From Chryseobacterium sp. T16E-39 (lineage in GTDB: Bacteria; Bacteroidota; Bacteroidia; Flavobacteriales; Weeksellaceae), in contig NZ_CP022282.1 of assembly GCF_002216065.1 (NCBI RefSeq), positions 3,410,001 through 3,474,000 on the forward strand: a stretch of 64,000 nt of DNA, given 5' to 3'. This document shows positions 52,507 to 61,200 of the stretch, piece by piece; the first letter of the stretch is position 1; each line of letters begins with the position of its first letter. Under the pieces are notes generated by a model. The model did not search any database and was not told the DNA's origin. It saw only the letters and a list, made by a program, of their open reading frames with translations. The position numbers were made by a program, and so were the translations under genes.

Positions 52507-53262
52507 CTAAGAAGATTTATTAATATCTATAGTGTAGGTAAATTTGTCTGAACGGTAGTAACCGATATTGTATTCTACGGGCTTTCCATTGATGTCATAA
52601 ACAAAACGTTCACGCTTCAGAACCGGAAAAGTAGCTGGGACTTTCAGTTTTTTTCCGATCACAGTTCCTGCCTGACAGGCGCTGATATTTTCCCGGGACC
52701 GATGGACTACAACTCCATGGTTTTCCTGTAACATGCTGTATAATGGCAAATCAAAATTATCACTTTTATCCACACCAATTCTTGGATGAAAGTAACTCTC
52801 AAAATAAACGATCGGATCACCCGATTCTTCTCCTTTTAATTTAGAAAGCCTAAATACTTTCTTATCAGTAGAGCAATTAAAAAAGTTGCATAATTCTTCA
52901 TTAGGCTGTACACTATCTGTCTTCAGGGATTGATTGATCACATGAATTCCTTTCTCCTGCATTTCCCTTGTAAAACTGTACCAATGATCCAGTCCTGTTG
53001 TCAGACTTTTCTTTTCAGCGACTTTTGTTCCTACTCCTTTTTTTCGGATAATCAATCCCTCATGCTCCAGCTTATTGGTTGCTTGGCGGATGGTATTCCG
53101 GGATACTCCCCAAAGATTAGCCAAGTCAACTTCCTTCGGTAATAATGCTCCTTTTTTATAAGCCTCAATCTTGATAAGCTTACGGAAAAGTTCTTCTACC
53201 TGTACATGTAAAGGAAGTTTGCTGTTATGATCTATAGTGAAATCCTGAGTTGGTATGTTCAT
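52507..53262 (-). CDS. GntR-family regulator with UTRA domain
   Basis: A 251-residue protein starting MNIPTQDFTIDHNSKLP. The winged HTH (LHVQVEELFRKLIKIEAYKKG, then LANLWGVSRNTIRQATNKLEHEGLI) is followed by a UTRA ligand-binding domain ending with the typical RERFVYDINGKPVEYNIGYYRSD. UTRA regulators sense sugar phosphates such as GlcN-6-P. The start at 53262 was chosen; the longer frame to 53370 reads through AT-rich promoter DNA. It heads the operon with GH38, ROK, PMI and the porter and probably controls the N-glycan genes. Confidence 0.93.
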   Translation of the reverse strand: MNIPTQDFTIDHNSKLPLHVQVEELFRKLIKIEAYKKGALLPKEVDLANLWGVSRNTIRQATNKLEHEGLIIRKKGVGTKVAEKKSLTTGLDHWYSFTREMQEKGIHVINQSLKTDSVQPNEELCNFFNCSTDKKVFRLSKLKGEESGDPIVYFESYFHPRIGVDKSDNFDLPLYSMLQENHGVVVHRSRENISACQAGTVIGKKLKVPATFPVLKRERFVYDINGKPVEYNIGYYRSDKFTYTIDINKSS

Positions 53263-53394
53263 ACATATAAGAAAGTGTAAATATATAAATTTTTTAATGT
53301 AAATGGTTTTTTTTGTTGTGAAATTGCAAAATCGCGGATTTGTAAAACCGCTATCGGCAACATTTAACAAATATCTATATTGCCAGAGTGTCAG

Positions 53395-53452
53395 GACTTT
53401 TTCAAAACAAAAGCAGCATCGATATCGATGCTGCTTTTGTTTTGAAAAAGTC
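53395..53452. terminator. 58-bp perfect palindrome, probable terminator
   Basis: Two 29-bp arms meet with no spacer (centre ATCGATATCGAT), with the core CAAAAGCAGCATCGAT on one side and its exact complement on the other. It lies 9 bp after the stop of the TonB receptor gene (minus strand). The outer arms provide an A-tract on one side and a T-tract on the other. It likely ends the metal operon and insulates gntR. Confidence 0.85.
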
Positions 53453-53461
53453 AGTAATATT

Positions 53462-56140
53462 CTAGAAGGTCACATCCAGACCAACATAAAAATTAGCCTT
53501 CATGATAGGAGCATATACCATTCCGCCATCAAAATAATTTCCAAAAGGGTTTTTAAAATCTACAATCGCATTCTTCTGATAGTAAGACGTTAAGTTTTCA
53601 CCTCCAAGATAAGCTCTCAGTTTTTTATTGAAATTTCGGGAGATCTGTGCATTTAAAATCGCATATGATTCAGAGTATCCAGGCAGTCGGAATTCAGATG
53701 GATTGCTGGATGTATCGGGAAGCCTTTGTTTTCCAACCCAGTTTATAGTCGTATCAAAGCTCCAGAAACCTCCTTTTTCACTCTTGTTGGTAGAATAGGC
53801 TAGATTCACGAATCCACGGTTTTTAGCCATAAAAGGGATTTCTCTTCTTCCGCTAAGATAATCAGCCTGAACATCATAATACTTGTAAGCCGCTTTTACC
53901 TCAAAGTTTTTTAAAGGAATGAAATCCCATTGCACTTGTAAACTGTTGGCAAAAGATTTTCCTTCAAGATTGTAAAATAACAACTGTTGAGGTGATCTGT
54001 CAAGGTCGACCATTACCTGATTCTGAAAATCTGTTCTGAAAAAATCAGCGACGATAGAAGACTTTCTTCCGAAAATTTTAAACTCCTGTTGTAAGCTTGC
54101 TCCATAATTCCATGCGATTTCTGGCTTTAACCCATAAATATCTCCACCATTCTGTATGATTTGGATGGTACGGTTCGAAGCGAAATACTGTTGATTTTCG
54201 GCAAAAACAGAAGCTGTTCTGAATCCTCTTCCCGCTGACAATCTTAAAATCGTCTGTGGAGTGAAATCGTATTTAAAATTAAGTCTCGGCGTAAATTGGG
54301 TTCCCGCGAGATTATGAAAATCTATCCTTGCGCCTGCTACTAAAGTATATTTTAATCCTGTTAAAGTATATTCAGCAAAAGCCCCTGGTACGATTTCATT
54401 TCTTTTATAGGGAGTGGTAAGATAAGTTTCATCATAGCCATCGTACATAAAACTCGCTCCGGCTTTATACTTATGGTTCGTGTTTCCGATGATACTTTCA
54501 AAAATTAAATTAGAATAAAAAGTATTCTGCTTACCTGAATAATTTCTCAATCCGAAAAAACTATCCTGCTGATGATATACATATTGATTCATCCAGCCTA
54601 TGCTTTGATAAGGTTTTCCTTTAAAAACATAACCAGTCTTATTCCATACCTGAAACCTTGAAATATCAATTCCTACTCCATAAGCATTTTGCTTGTCCTG
54701 AGCCAGTCTTTTATCAAAATCAGTCTGTCCTGCAGTTCTGTTATCTTTCACAAAATTAATTCCGAAGTGAGAGCCAAATCCGGACTTTTCAAGATCATTA
54801 TAATTAAGAAGGTAAGCAGCATTGATCTGTGTTCCTTTTGGGCGATCAAGGAATCCGTCGTCATTCATGTCTGTATTTCCAAAAGTTCCGTTTCCATGCA
54901 AGAGGAAGGTTTGTGACCATTTCTCGTTGATCGGGGAAACACTTGTAATATTAGCTTCTGCTCTTCCATTGAAATCAGAAAAAAGATTCAGAGATGTTTC
55001 AGGAGTTTTTGCATTTTTCAGAAGTTCCGTATTGATTTGTCCGGTAATACTTTCGTATCCGTTAGTTACGGTACTTCCTCCCTTGGTTAATTGGATACTC
55101 TCGATCCATCTTCCCGGAATAAAATTTAATCCATAAGCAGATGCCAGGCCTCTGATTTCCGGTAAAAGCTCTTTGGTTAAGCTCGTATATTTCTGATCAA
55201 GACCCAACATTTTAAGTTGTTTCGTACCTGTAACGGCATTGCTGAAAGAAACATCTACTGTAGCATTGGTTTCAAAGCTTTCAGATAAATTACAGCAGGC
55301 CGCTTTCAATAATTCTTTCTTATCAATATTAAAAACCAAACCTGCTTCATTTTTACTTAATGAAGTCGAAGCTTTGGAGGCCGATAACTTTATTTCTTCA
55401 ATCTTTTTCTCATGATTCTGAACCTCTATGGATGTATTATTTGAGGAAGAGGCTATTTTTGTTTCTTCTTCAAAATGTACATTCGGACCCTTTTCTCCTA
55501 ATGCGACAGTTCTGTCATAAAGGCAGCATGACGGCAGGCCATTATACACACTGTCGGTGGAGGTATATTTTTCGTTGTCATGCCCAACGTCAGCGATCTT
55601 TTTTAAAATTTTATCAGCTGAGGTTTTATTGCTGTCAAAATTTAAAACAACAGTTTGTGTTTCGGGGCTCCATTCTGCAGAATTGGCTCCGGCGTCTTTT
55701 GCTGCTTTTTCAATTCTTGCTTTACATGAGGCACAGTTTCCTTTGACATAAAATTCATTATCTGCTTTAGATTTCTGAACCTCTGTATTTGTATTTAAAT
55801 GGGAAGGCTGAAGTGTTCTTTCATAATGACAGCACTCAGGAAGACTCTGATATACGTCATCAGATGCTTTGAACTTCTCATTGTCATGTCCTGCCTCTGC
55901 TACTTTTTTTAGAATCTCATCCGCTGAAACATTACCTTCAGTTTCTAAAGTTAAAGTTTGAGAATCGATAGAATATCTTGCTGCTTTTGCGCCTGCTTTT
56001 TTGGCTGTAGTTTCTATTCTTTCTTTACACATTTCGCAGTTTCCTTTTACCTGAAACTGGCTTTTAAGATTTTGGGCGAATATAAAGGGTGCAGACAATA
56101 AGCATAATCCAAGAACGAGCCTGGAAATAAATAATTTCAT
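53462..56140 (-). CDS. TonB-dependent receptor with two N-terminal HMA domains
   Basis: An 892-residue outer-membrane protein with a signal peptide (about 1-22, ending FIFAQ). Two heavy-metal-associated domains follow, KGNCEMCKERIE (Cys35/Cys38) and KGNCASCKARIE (Cys136/Cys139), each followed by a GHDNEK segment and an LPxCCxYxR motif (about 100-108, 202-210). Then come a Ser-rich linker, another CC pair (LLKAACCNLSESF), the plug (about 310-400) and a beta barrel ending VGLDVTF. HMA domains bind copper or other soft metals, so this receptor probably takes up or senses a metal. It follows a Cys-rich protein by 67 bp. Confidence 0.93.
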   Translation of the reverse strand: MKLFISRLVLGLCLLSAPFIFAQNLKSQFQVKGNCEMCKERIETTAKKAGAKAARYSIDSQTLTLETEGNVSADEILKKVAEAGHDNEKFKASDDVYQSLPECCHYERTLQPSHLNTNTEVQKSKADNEFYVKGNCASCKARIEKAAKDAGANSAEWSPETQTVVLNFDSNKTSADKILKKIADVGHDNEKYTSTDSVYNGLPSCCLYDRTVALGEKGPNVHFEEETKIASSSNNTSIEVQNHEKKIEEIKLSASKASTSLSKNEAGLVFNIDKKELLKAACCNLSESFETNATVDVSFSNAVTGTKQLKMLGLDQKYTSLTKELLPEIRGLASAYGLNFIPGRWIESIQLTKGGSTVTNGYESITGQINTELLKNAKTPETSLNLFSDFNGRAEANITSVSPINEKWSQTFLLHGNGTFGNTDMNDDGFLDRPKGTQINAAYLLNYNDLEKSGFGSHFGINFVKDNRTAGQTDFDKRLAQDKQNAYGVGIDISRFQVWNKTGYVFKGKPYQSIGWMNQYVYHQQDSFFGLRNYSGKQNTFYSNLIFESIIGNTNHKYKAGASFMYDGYDETYLTTPYKRNEIVPGAFAEYTLTGLKYTLVAGARIDFHNLAGTQFTPRLNFKYDFTPQTILRLSAGRGFRTASVFAENQQYFASNRTIQIIQNGGDIYGLKPEIAWNYGASLQQEFKIFGRKSSIVADFFRTDFQNQVMVDLDRSPQQLLFYNLEGKSFANSLQVQWDFIPLKNFEVKAAYKYYDVQADYLSGRREIPFMAKNRGFVNLAYSTNKSEKGGFWSFDTTINWVGKQRLPDTSSNPSEFRLPGYSESYAILNAQISRNFNKKLRAYLGGENLTSYYQKNAIVDFKNPFGNYFDGGMVYAPIMKANFYVGLDVTF

Positions 56141-56207
56141 TTTGTTTAAAATTTAGATTAATTAAAAAACAGTCCATTAGCAGTCTAATGAACACACGTG
56201 TATTTAA

Positions 56208-56570
56208 TTAAGCTAGCTTGGGCGGTTCCCAAATCTCTTTTAAACGATCCGAAAGATGAGGATCACAATATTGGAAAAGTAATTTTTTATTGGCTTTGTA
56301 ATAGGATAACTCAAATAGAAAGGCTTTTGAAAAAGGAGTTTCTATATATGAAAAACAAGCCACACAAGTTGAACAGCAATCATCGTCACATGATGATTTT
56401 GATTTCTCATGCTGTTTGGTAGATTTAGATTGATGATTTTTGCAACAATCCTTCTTTTTAGAATCTGATTTACAGCAAGTTTCCTGAGTCGCTTTTAGTA
56501 AGAAGTTATCTTTAGGAATTAAGAAAATCCCTAGACAGAAAATAATGGTTAAGATCTGAACTAACTTCAC
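56208..56570 (-). CDS. Small exported Cys-rich protein
   Basis: A 120-residue protein with an N-terminal hydrophobic signal (KLVQILTIIFCLGIFLIP). Its middle is Cys- and Lys-rich with CC, DCC, DDDCC and CVAC motifs, and it ends in EIWEPPKLA. Small Bacteroidota proteins with a closing W-x-PPK motif lie beside metal-related TonB receptors, as here. Its cysteine pattern suggests metal binding in the periplasm, but no reaction is known. It lies 19 bp after the lipoprotein gene. Confidence 0.85.
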   Translation of the reverse strand: MKLVQILTIIFCLGIFLIPKDNFLLKATQETCCKSDSKKKDCCKNHQSKSTKQHEKSKSSCDDDCCSTCVACFSYIETPFSKAFLFELSYYKANKKLLFQYCDPHLSDRLKEIWEPPKLA

Positions 56571-56589
56571 GAGGGCAAAATTACAAAAA

Positions 56590-57246
56590 TTATGGTAAAG
56601 GATCGCCTACTTTTACAGAACAATTATGGAAAGGTTCTCCATGGGCAGGATTTAACTTTGGTTTATCACCACTTGCCAGAGTTTGTTGTGGTGCGGGAGT
56701 AGGAGTATTCTGTATAACATTCTGAACCGGTTGAGGAGCTGGTGCTGGTTTGCTATTTAAGGGCTGTCCTACGGGAATATCACATCTGTGACCAGGTTGT
56801 CCATGGGGTGGATTCATCCCCGGAGCTGTTTTTACCGCTTTTCCGGTTTTACTATCCACAGTAAATTTTCCAGGTTTCATAGAATTTGGATCGATCTGGA
56901 TCGTCTGGGATCCATTATTATTTACAACAACATTTTGAGTGGCCTGAGCTTGGGCCTGGGCCGGTTTGCTATTTAAAGGCTGCCCTACAGGAATATCGCA
57001 TCGGTGTCCCGGTTGTCCATGGGGAGGATTCATGCCTGTAGCACTGACAGGAGCTGGTGACGCTGTATACTGTGGAGTACTTTTGATACCTGCCTGATCC
57101 AGAATTGAAGTTTTTGGTGTATTATTAACGGCAACAGCCGGTTGTTGAATAGCTGCCTCTTCTTTAATGTAAGTCGCTCTTTCATCTTTTTTACAAGAAA
57201 CTGTACATAGAGAAACAGCAATAAGACCTAAATATATATTTTTCAT
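56590..57246 (-). CDS. Lipoprotein with His/Cys-containing tandem repeats
   Basis: A 218-residue lipoprotein with lipobox TVSC at about residues 15-18. Three repeats occur: two nearly identical units with MNPPHGQPGHRCDIPVGQPL (about 72-91 and 144-163) and one shorter degenerate unit LNPAHGEPFHNCSVKVGDPL (198-217). Proline/alanine/glutamine-rich linkers separate them. Each unit places His-x4-His-x-Cys together, suitable for metal binding. It heads the metal operon with the Cys-rich gene and the TonB receptor. A -7 box TAATTTTG lies at 57270-57263. Confidence 0.88.
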   Translation of the reverse strand: MKNIYLGLIAVSLCTVSCKKDERATYIKEEAAIQQPAVAVNNTPKTSILDQAGIKSTPQYTASPAPVSATGMNPPHGQPGHRCDIPVGQPLNSKPAQAQAQATQNVVVNNNGSQTIQIDPNSMKPGKFTVDSKTGKAVKTAPGMNPPHGQPGHRCDIPVGQPLNSKPAPAPQPVQNVIQNTPTPAPQQTLASGDKPKLNPAHGEPFHNCSVKVGDPLP

Positions 57247-57263
57247 ATCCTTTCGTATGAAAC

Positions 57264-57301
57264 AAAATTAGCAAAACATTTTCAATTGTTTTGCTAATTT
57301 T
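57264..57301 (-). terminator. Terminator of the response-regulator gene
   Basis: AAAATTAGCAAAACA and TGTTTTGCTAATTTT form a 15-bp stem around an 8-nt loop. It lies between the regulator stop and the lipoprotein gene start. Confidence 0.8.
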
Positions 57302-57324
57302 ATATTTATAATCTTGTTTTAGAA

Positions 57325-58011
57325 TTAATTCTTAACCAAAAGTCTGAATCCTTCTCCGTGAACGTTGATGATCTCTAAACCTTCATCGTCTTTCAGAAGC
57401 TTACGAAGTTTAGCAATATAAACGTCCATACTTCTTGCTGTAAAGTAGTTCTCTTTTTTCCATATCTTTCTTAATGCCAGGTCTCTAGGCATAAAGTCAT
57501 TTCTATGGATGCAAAGAAGTTTCAGCAATTCATTTTCCTTAGGAGAAAGTTTGTATTCTTTGTCACCTACTCTTAATTGTCTTAGCATAGAATCAAAAAA
57601 GATATTACTGATCTTAAATTGCTCCTGCTCTTCATTTTCAAGGGTAGAACTTCTTTGAAGGATTGCTTTGATTTTGTATAAAAGCAATTCGGTATCAAAT
57701 GGCTTTGTGATATAATCGTCTGCTCCCAGTTGATATCCTTTTAAGATATCTTCTCTCATGTTTCTCGCAGTCAGGAAAATGATAGGTGTATTTTTATCTA
57801 TTTTTTTAACATCTTCTGCTAATGAAAACCCATCTTTTTTAGGCATCATAACATCGAAAATGCAAATGTCAAATTCATTTTCTGTGAATTCTTTGAGCCC
57901 CTGCTCTCCATCGGTTGCAAGAGTTACTTCAAAATTATTGATGGTTAAATAATCTTTCAATACAGCTCCAAAACTCTGATCGTCTTCTACTAATAATATT
58001 CTGTTGCTCAT
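57325..58011 (-). CDS. OmpR-family response regulator
   Basis: A 228-residue two-domain regulator. The receiver has the acidic pair in LLVEDDQS, the phospho-acceptor Asp in CIFDVMMPKKDG (about residue 52) and the Lys in YITKPFD (about residue 102). The winged-helix domain occupies about 130-225 (SPKENELLKLLCIHRN, ARSMDVYIAKLRKLL). It lies 103 bp downstream of the histidine kinase and forms a two-component pair with it. The signal is not evident. Confidence 0.96.
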   Translation of the reverse strand: MSNRILLVEDDQSFGAVLKDYLTINNFEVTLATDGEQGLKEFTENEFDICIFDVMMPKKDGFSLAEDVKKIDKNTPIIFLTARNMREDILKGYQLGADDYITKPFDTELLLYKIKAILQRSSTLENEEQEQFKISNIFFDSMLRQLRVGDKEYKLSPKENELLKLLCIHRNDFMPRDLALRKIWKKENYFTARSMDVYIAKLRKLLKDDEGLEIINVHGEGFRLLVKN

Positions 58012-58114
58012 AATTTTAAAAATTAAAAATTAATAATAAGAATGAACTTACTCACTCTCTCTTCTTTTATATTTTGTTATTTGGTTTGTCTTTTTATTTG
58101 TTCCAACTGTTCTT

Positions 58115-59662
58115 TTAAGTCATTGGAAGTTTTATCGTAAACATACTTCCTTCTCCTTTGTGGGACTCCACGATAATTTGCCCTTTATGGAGTTCTACAA
58201 TTTTTTTCACGTATGATAATCCTAAACCTTGTCCTTTTACATTATGGATATTTCCGGTTTCTTCCCTGAAAAACTTCTCAAAAATTTTTGTCTTATTCTG
58301 GGTTTCCATTCCCATTCCTTTATCAGAGATTTCGATCACATAGAAGTTCCCTTCGTTCTTTGTTTTAATCTTGATATCCGGTGTGTCAGGAGAATATTTA
58401 TTGGCATTATCCAGTAAATTCACCAGCATATTGGAAATATGGAATTCATCAATTTTAAAGGTGTATTTATCGGCTGTAAACTCCTGTGTTAGCGAACCAT
58501 TTCTTTGCGCAACAATGAGGTTGAAAGATTCTGTTGTTTTTTTGATCAGTTCCCTTACATTCGTTTCCTTTAAAAACAGGTTAACTTCATTTCTTTCAAG
58601 CTTGGACATATTGAGGACATTCTCCACCTGTTTTTTCATTCTCAGGTTTTCCTGCTTGATGAGGGTGGAATAATACCTTACTTTTTCCGGATTGGTAGCA
58701 ATTTTGTCATTCGCTAAAGAATCTGTAGCCACGGAAATAGTAGCCAGCGGAGTTTTAAACTCGTGAGACATATTATTGATAAAGTCGGTTTTTATTTCTG
58801 CCAGCTTTTTTTGTCTCATCATATAGTTAATAGAAATAATATAGATCCCTAATATGGTTAATAAAGAAAGAAAGGTTCCCAGTAACATGGGCCAGTTATT
58901 CATAGCCAAAGAGTACTCTTTTTTAGGAAAAACCAAAGCAAGACTATACAAGGTTCGTTCTTTTTTATCGGTAAATAGGGGATAGCTATACGTGTTACTA
59001 TCCTTTTTGTCTTTATAAACTTTATTGAAAACAGTGGTTAGTTTATTATTTTTATCGGTAACACCAAAGCCAAATTTAGCCGTAATCCCTTTCATTCTCA
59101 GTTCCTTTGCCAAAACAGAATCTAATATTTTATCATCTACTCTTTTTGTGATCGGGAGATTGTTTCCATATACTTTGGCGAACTCTTTCATAGAATAATC
59201 ACCACTTTCTATATCCTGGTTGATATCAGCGGTAAGAAGTTCACGGTTGGTGGTGTCTCTTTTTAATTTGTATGCTGCTTCATCAGTATATAAGGTGGTC
59301 AGATTGAGCGAATCCCCTTTTTTAGAAATGGGAAGCTGTGTTTTTTCGATAATATTTTTGGAATAAATAATCTGTCTTTGAGCGCCGGAATCTTCAACTT
59401 GCTGAATAGTCGTTAAAGAAGGCTGGTTATTATTTGAAACGACATTTTTTCTGAAATTTTTAAAATCATCATTCAGATATTTTTCCACTTCAATTTCGGA
59501 GATATTCTTAGATGTACTTTCTAATGCAGCATACACTTTGTTGGAAAAGTCCTGTTCTAAAGCTCCATAATACCCTTTCAGCCAATAAAATTGGAGTGTA
59601 ACAAAAACAATCAGTGAGATTGTCATAAACACTGAAATTATTGGGATGAATTTGTTATTCAT
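58115..59662 (-). CDS. Sensor histidine kinase
   Basis: A 515-residue membrane kinase. Two transmembrane helices (about 7-28 and 258-278) frame a ~230-residue periplasmic sensor domain. The HisKA His lies in NNMSHEFKTPLATIS (about residue 300). HATPase_c boxes are NLLDNANKYSPD, ISDKGMGM and GQGLGLSYVK. The N-terminal layout resembles RprX-type kinases of Bacteroidota. It is upstream of and probably co-transcribed with the OmpR-type regulator. Confidence 0.96.
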   Translation of the reverse strand: MNNKFIPIISVFMTISLIVFVTLQFYWLKGYYGALEQDFSNKVYAALESTSKNISEIEVEKYLNDDFKNFRKNVVSNNNQPSLTTIQQVEDSGAQRQIIYSKNIIEKTQLPISKKGDSLNLTTLYTDEAAYKLKRDTTNRELLTADINQDIESGDYSMKEFAKVYGNNLPITKRVDDKILDSVLAKELRMKGITAKFGFGVTDKNNKLTTVFNKVYKDKKDSNTYSYPLFTDKKERTLYSLALVFPKKEYSLAMNNWPMLLGTFLSLLTILGIYIISINYMMRQKKLAEIKTDFINNMSHEFKTPLATISVATDSLANDKIATNPEKVRYYSTLIKQENLRMKKQVENVLNMSKLERNEVNLFLKETNVRELIKKTTESFNLIVAQRNGSLTQEFTADKYTFKIDEFHISNMLVNLLDNANKYSPDTPDIKIKTKNEGNFYVIEISDKGMGMETQNKTKIFEKFFREETGNIHNVKGQGLGLSYVKKIVELHKGQIIVESHKGEGSMFTIKLPMT

Positions 59663-59862
59663 TATCTTATTTTAAGTTGTTCGGAATGATGAGTGTTAAA
59701 ATTAATTGTTTTAAGACTTGATAAACAAAAAACGAGCCAAAAAATTGTATTTTTTTTCTTAAAACGATGTTTTTTAACATTTTTTTATAAATTCAAAATT
59801 ATTTGTCCTATGGAAAGCCTCATCCACAAATAAAGAAGTAAGTTTGTTAAAAATAATTACGT

Positions 59863-60348
59863 ATGGAATCAGGTATCATTTTTAACAAAGATTTTGACTC
59901 AAGTAGTGTTTATGTCATGAATATTTATAACACCGATGTTTCAAAAGTGTGGGATTATTTTACCAAATCTGAATTGTTAGATCAATGGTGGGCTCCAAAA
60001 CCATGGAGATGTGAAACCGTTAAGATGGATTTTAAAGAAAATGGGATATGGCATTATGCAATGGTAGGTCCTGAAGGGGAAAAAATGTATGGACAGGTGA
60101 AATATGGAGAAATTATGGAGCACCGAAGTTTTGATGGAGTTGATGCTTTTTGCGACGAAAACGGAAAGATTAATGAAGATTTCCCTCAGTCACAATGGTT
60201 ATTCGGATTCACAGGAATAGAGGAGGGAACAAAAGTGACCATCAATATTCATTTCGCTTCACAGGAGGCCATGAAAAAGCAGCTTGAAATGGGTTTTGAA
60301 GAAGGATTTAAAATGGGACTGTCTCAATTATCAGAAATTTTAAAATAA
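59863..60348 (+). CDS. AHSA1/SRPBCC-domain protein
   Basis: A 161-residue START-like protein. The conserved KVWDYFTKSELLDQWWAPKPW segment (about 28-48) and GEIMEHRSFDGVDAF mark the AHSA1 (Aha1 C-terminal-like) branch of the SRPBCC family. These small proteins bind hydrophobic ligands, and no specific partner is visible. It stands alone, divergent from the histidine kinase. Confidence 0.9.
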   Translation: MESGIIFNKDFDSSSVYVMNIYNTDVSKVWDYFTKSELLDQWWAPKPWRCETVKMDFKENGIWHYAMVGPEGEKMYGQVKYGEIMEHRSFDGVDAFCDENGKINEDFPQSQWLFGFTGIEEGTKVTINIHFASQEAMKKQLEMGFEEGFKMGLSQLSEILK

Positions 60349-60381
60349 GATAACCGTATCAAAGGAGCTATAGCTAGAATA

Positions 60382-60423
60382 AAAAATGTGGCAATTAAGA
60401 TCATTTTCAATTGCCACATTTTT
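60382..60423. terminator. Bidirectional terminator
   Basis: AAAAATGTGGCAATT and AATTGCCACATTTTT form a 15-bp stem with a 12-nt loop between two convergent genes (stops at 60348 and 60435). Confidence 0.93.
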
Positions 60424-60434
60424 AGTTTTCAGCT

Positions 60435-60776
60435 CTAAAGCAGTTCTTCATCCTGAAAATATTGAATAATTGCCTTTTTCATCAGCAATGTCTGTTCATT
60501 CGTTCTTAATTCCGGAAGATCTTCCAGTTTTTCAAACTGTGGCCACCCATCTTCATAATGTGTAAATTTGTAATAACCAAAAGGTTCTAATAATCTGCAA
60601 ACAGCAATATGAAGGATGTTTAATTTATCATCTTTTGAATATTTCTGATGACCACTTCCCAATTCCTGAAGACCAATTAGAAATAATAAAGTTTCAATCG
60701 GTGGGTTGGCTTCAGTCTCGAAGTTATCTATAAAAAACTGTTCTATCTTTTTCCAATATCCGGCTTCGTTAATCAT
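60435..60776 (-). CDS. Conserved hypothetical protein
   Basis: A 113-residue soluble protein without recognised domain. It is helical, with the aromatic-rich middle CRLLEPFGYYKFTHYEDGWPQFE. Such sequences recur in Flavobacteriia but no function is known to me. Its start codon lies 6 bp before the left inverted repeat of the downstream-reading cassette (60782), which therefore occupies its promoter region. Confidence 0.75.
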   Translation of the reverse strand: MINEAGYWKKIEQFFIDNFETEANPPIETLLFLIGLQELGSGHQKYSKDDKLNILHIAVCRLLEPFGYYKFTHYEDGWPQFEKLEDLPELRTNEQTLLMKKAIIQYFQDEELL

Positions 60777-60781
60777 AATTT

Positions 60782-61200
60782 ATAATTGATAATTTATAAA
60801 TGATGCAAAAACTAGGTCTTTAGCATCTTTCTGTATGAAGAAGTTGCTTTTAGGACTTCTTCTGTTTTTATTTTTAAATTTAATAAAATTTCAGGTTTCA
60901 CATATCCAAGCTCTTCAATCATTTCAAGCCAAAAGAGAGTTTCATCTGTTTCCTCTATCACAATTGATATTTTGGAATATCTTTCTGCGTTTGATCTTAG
61001 CTCTACACATTGCTCTGTAATTGGCCGCCATTGACGTAGAAGAGCGATATATCTGTTTTCTGATTATGGCAAAAGCTTCTTGATAAGGAAGGTTTGATAA
61101 TTCATTGATAATGCTAATGGCTAATTGTTTTGTTTTTGAGGCAAAAAGTTGATTGTAATCTGCATTATCCATCATTTATCATTTATGAATTATCAATTAT
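60782..61200. mobile_element. Four-helix-bundle cassette with inverted-repeat ends
   Basis: ATAATTGATAATTTATAAAT... (60782-60804) and its inverted copy at 61178-61200 match at 22 of 23 positions. They enclose one gene of the four-helix-bundle/23S IVP family. The right repeat overlaps the last codons and stop of oligopeptidase B; the left one lies 6 bp from the neighbouring start. No target duplication was seen. It looks like a small mobilisable unit without its own transposase. Confidence 0.5.
60812..61175 (-). pseudogene. Four-helix-bundle protein, frameshifted
   Basis: The N-terminal 60 residues (DNADYNQLFASKTKQLAIS..., KQIYRSSTSMAANYRAMCRA) are those of the four-helix-bundle family related to the 23S rRNA intervening-sequence protein and DGR Avd. 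At 60996-61001 one extra base breaks the frame. The expected remainder (RSNAERYSKISIVIEETDE, LFWLEMIEELGYV, ...SSYRKMLKT) continues one frame over to a stop at 60812. Removing one base restores ~120 residues, the normal size. As written, translation ends at 60942 after 77 residues. The start is 61175 or the adjacent ATG at 61172. Confidence 0.8.

Noticed and set aside
60835..61020. 61-residue plus-strand ORF with a hydrophobic start
   Set aside because: It is opposite the four-helix-bundle gene, whose family sequence is clear on the minus strand in two frames.
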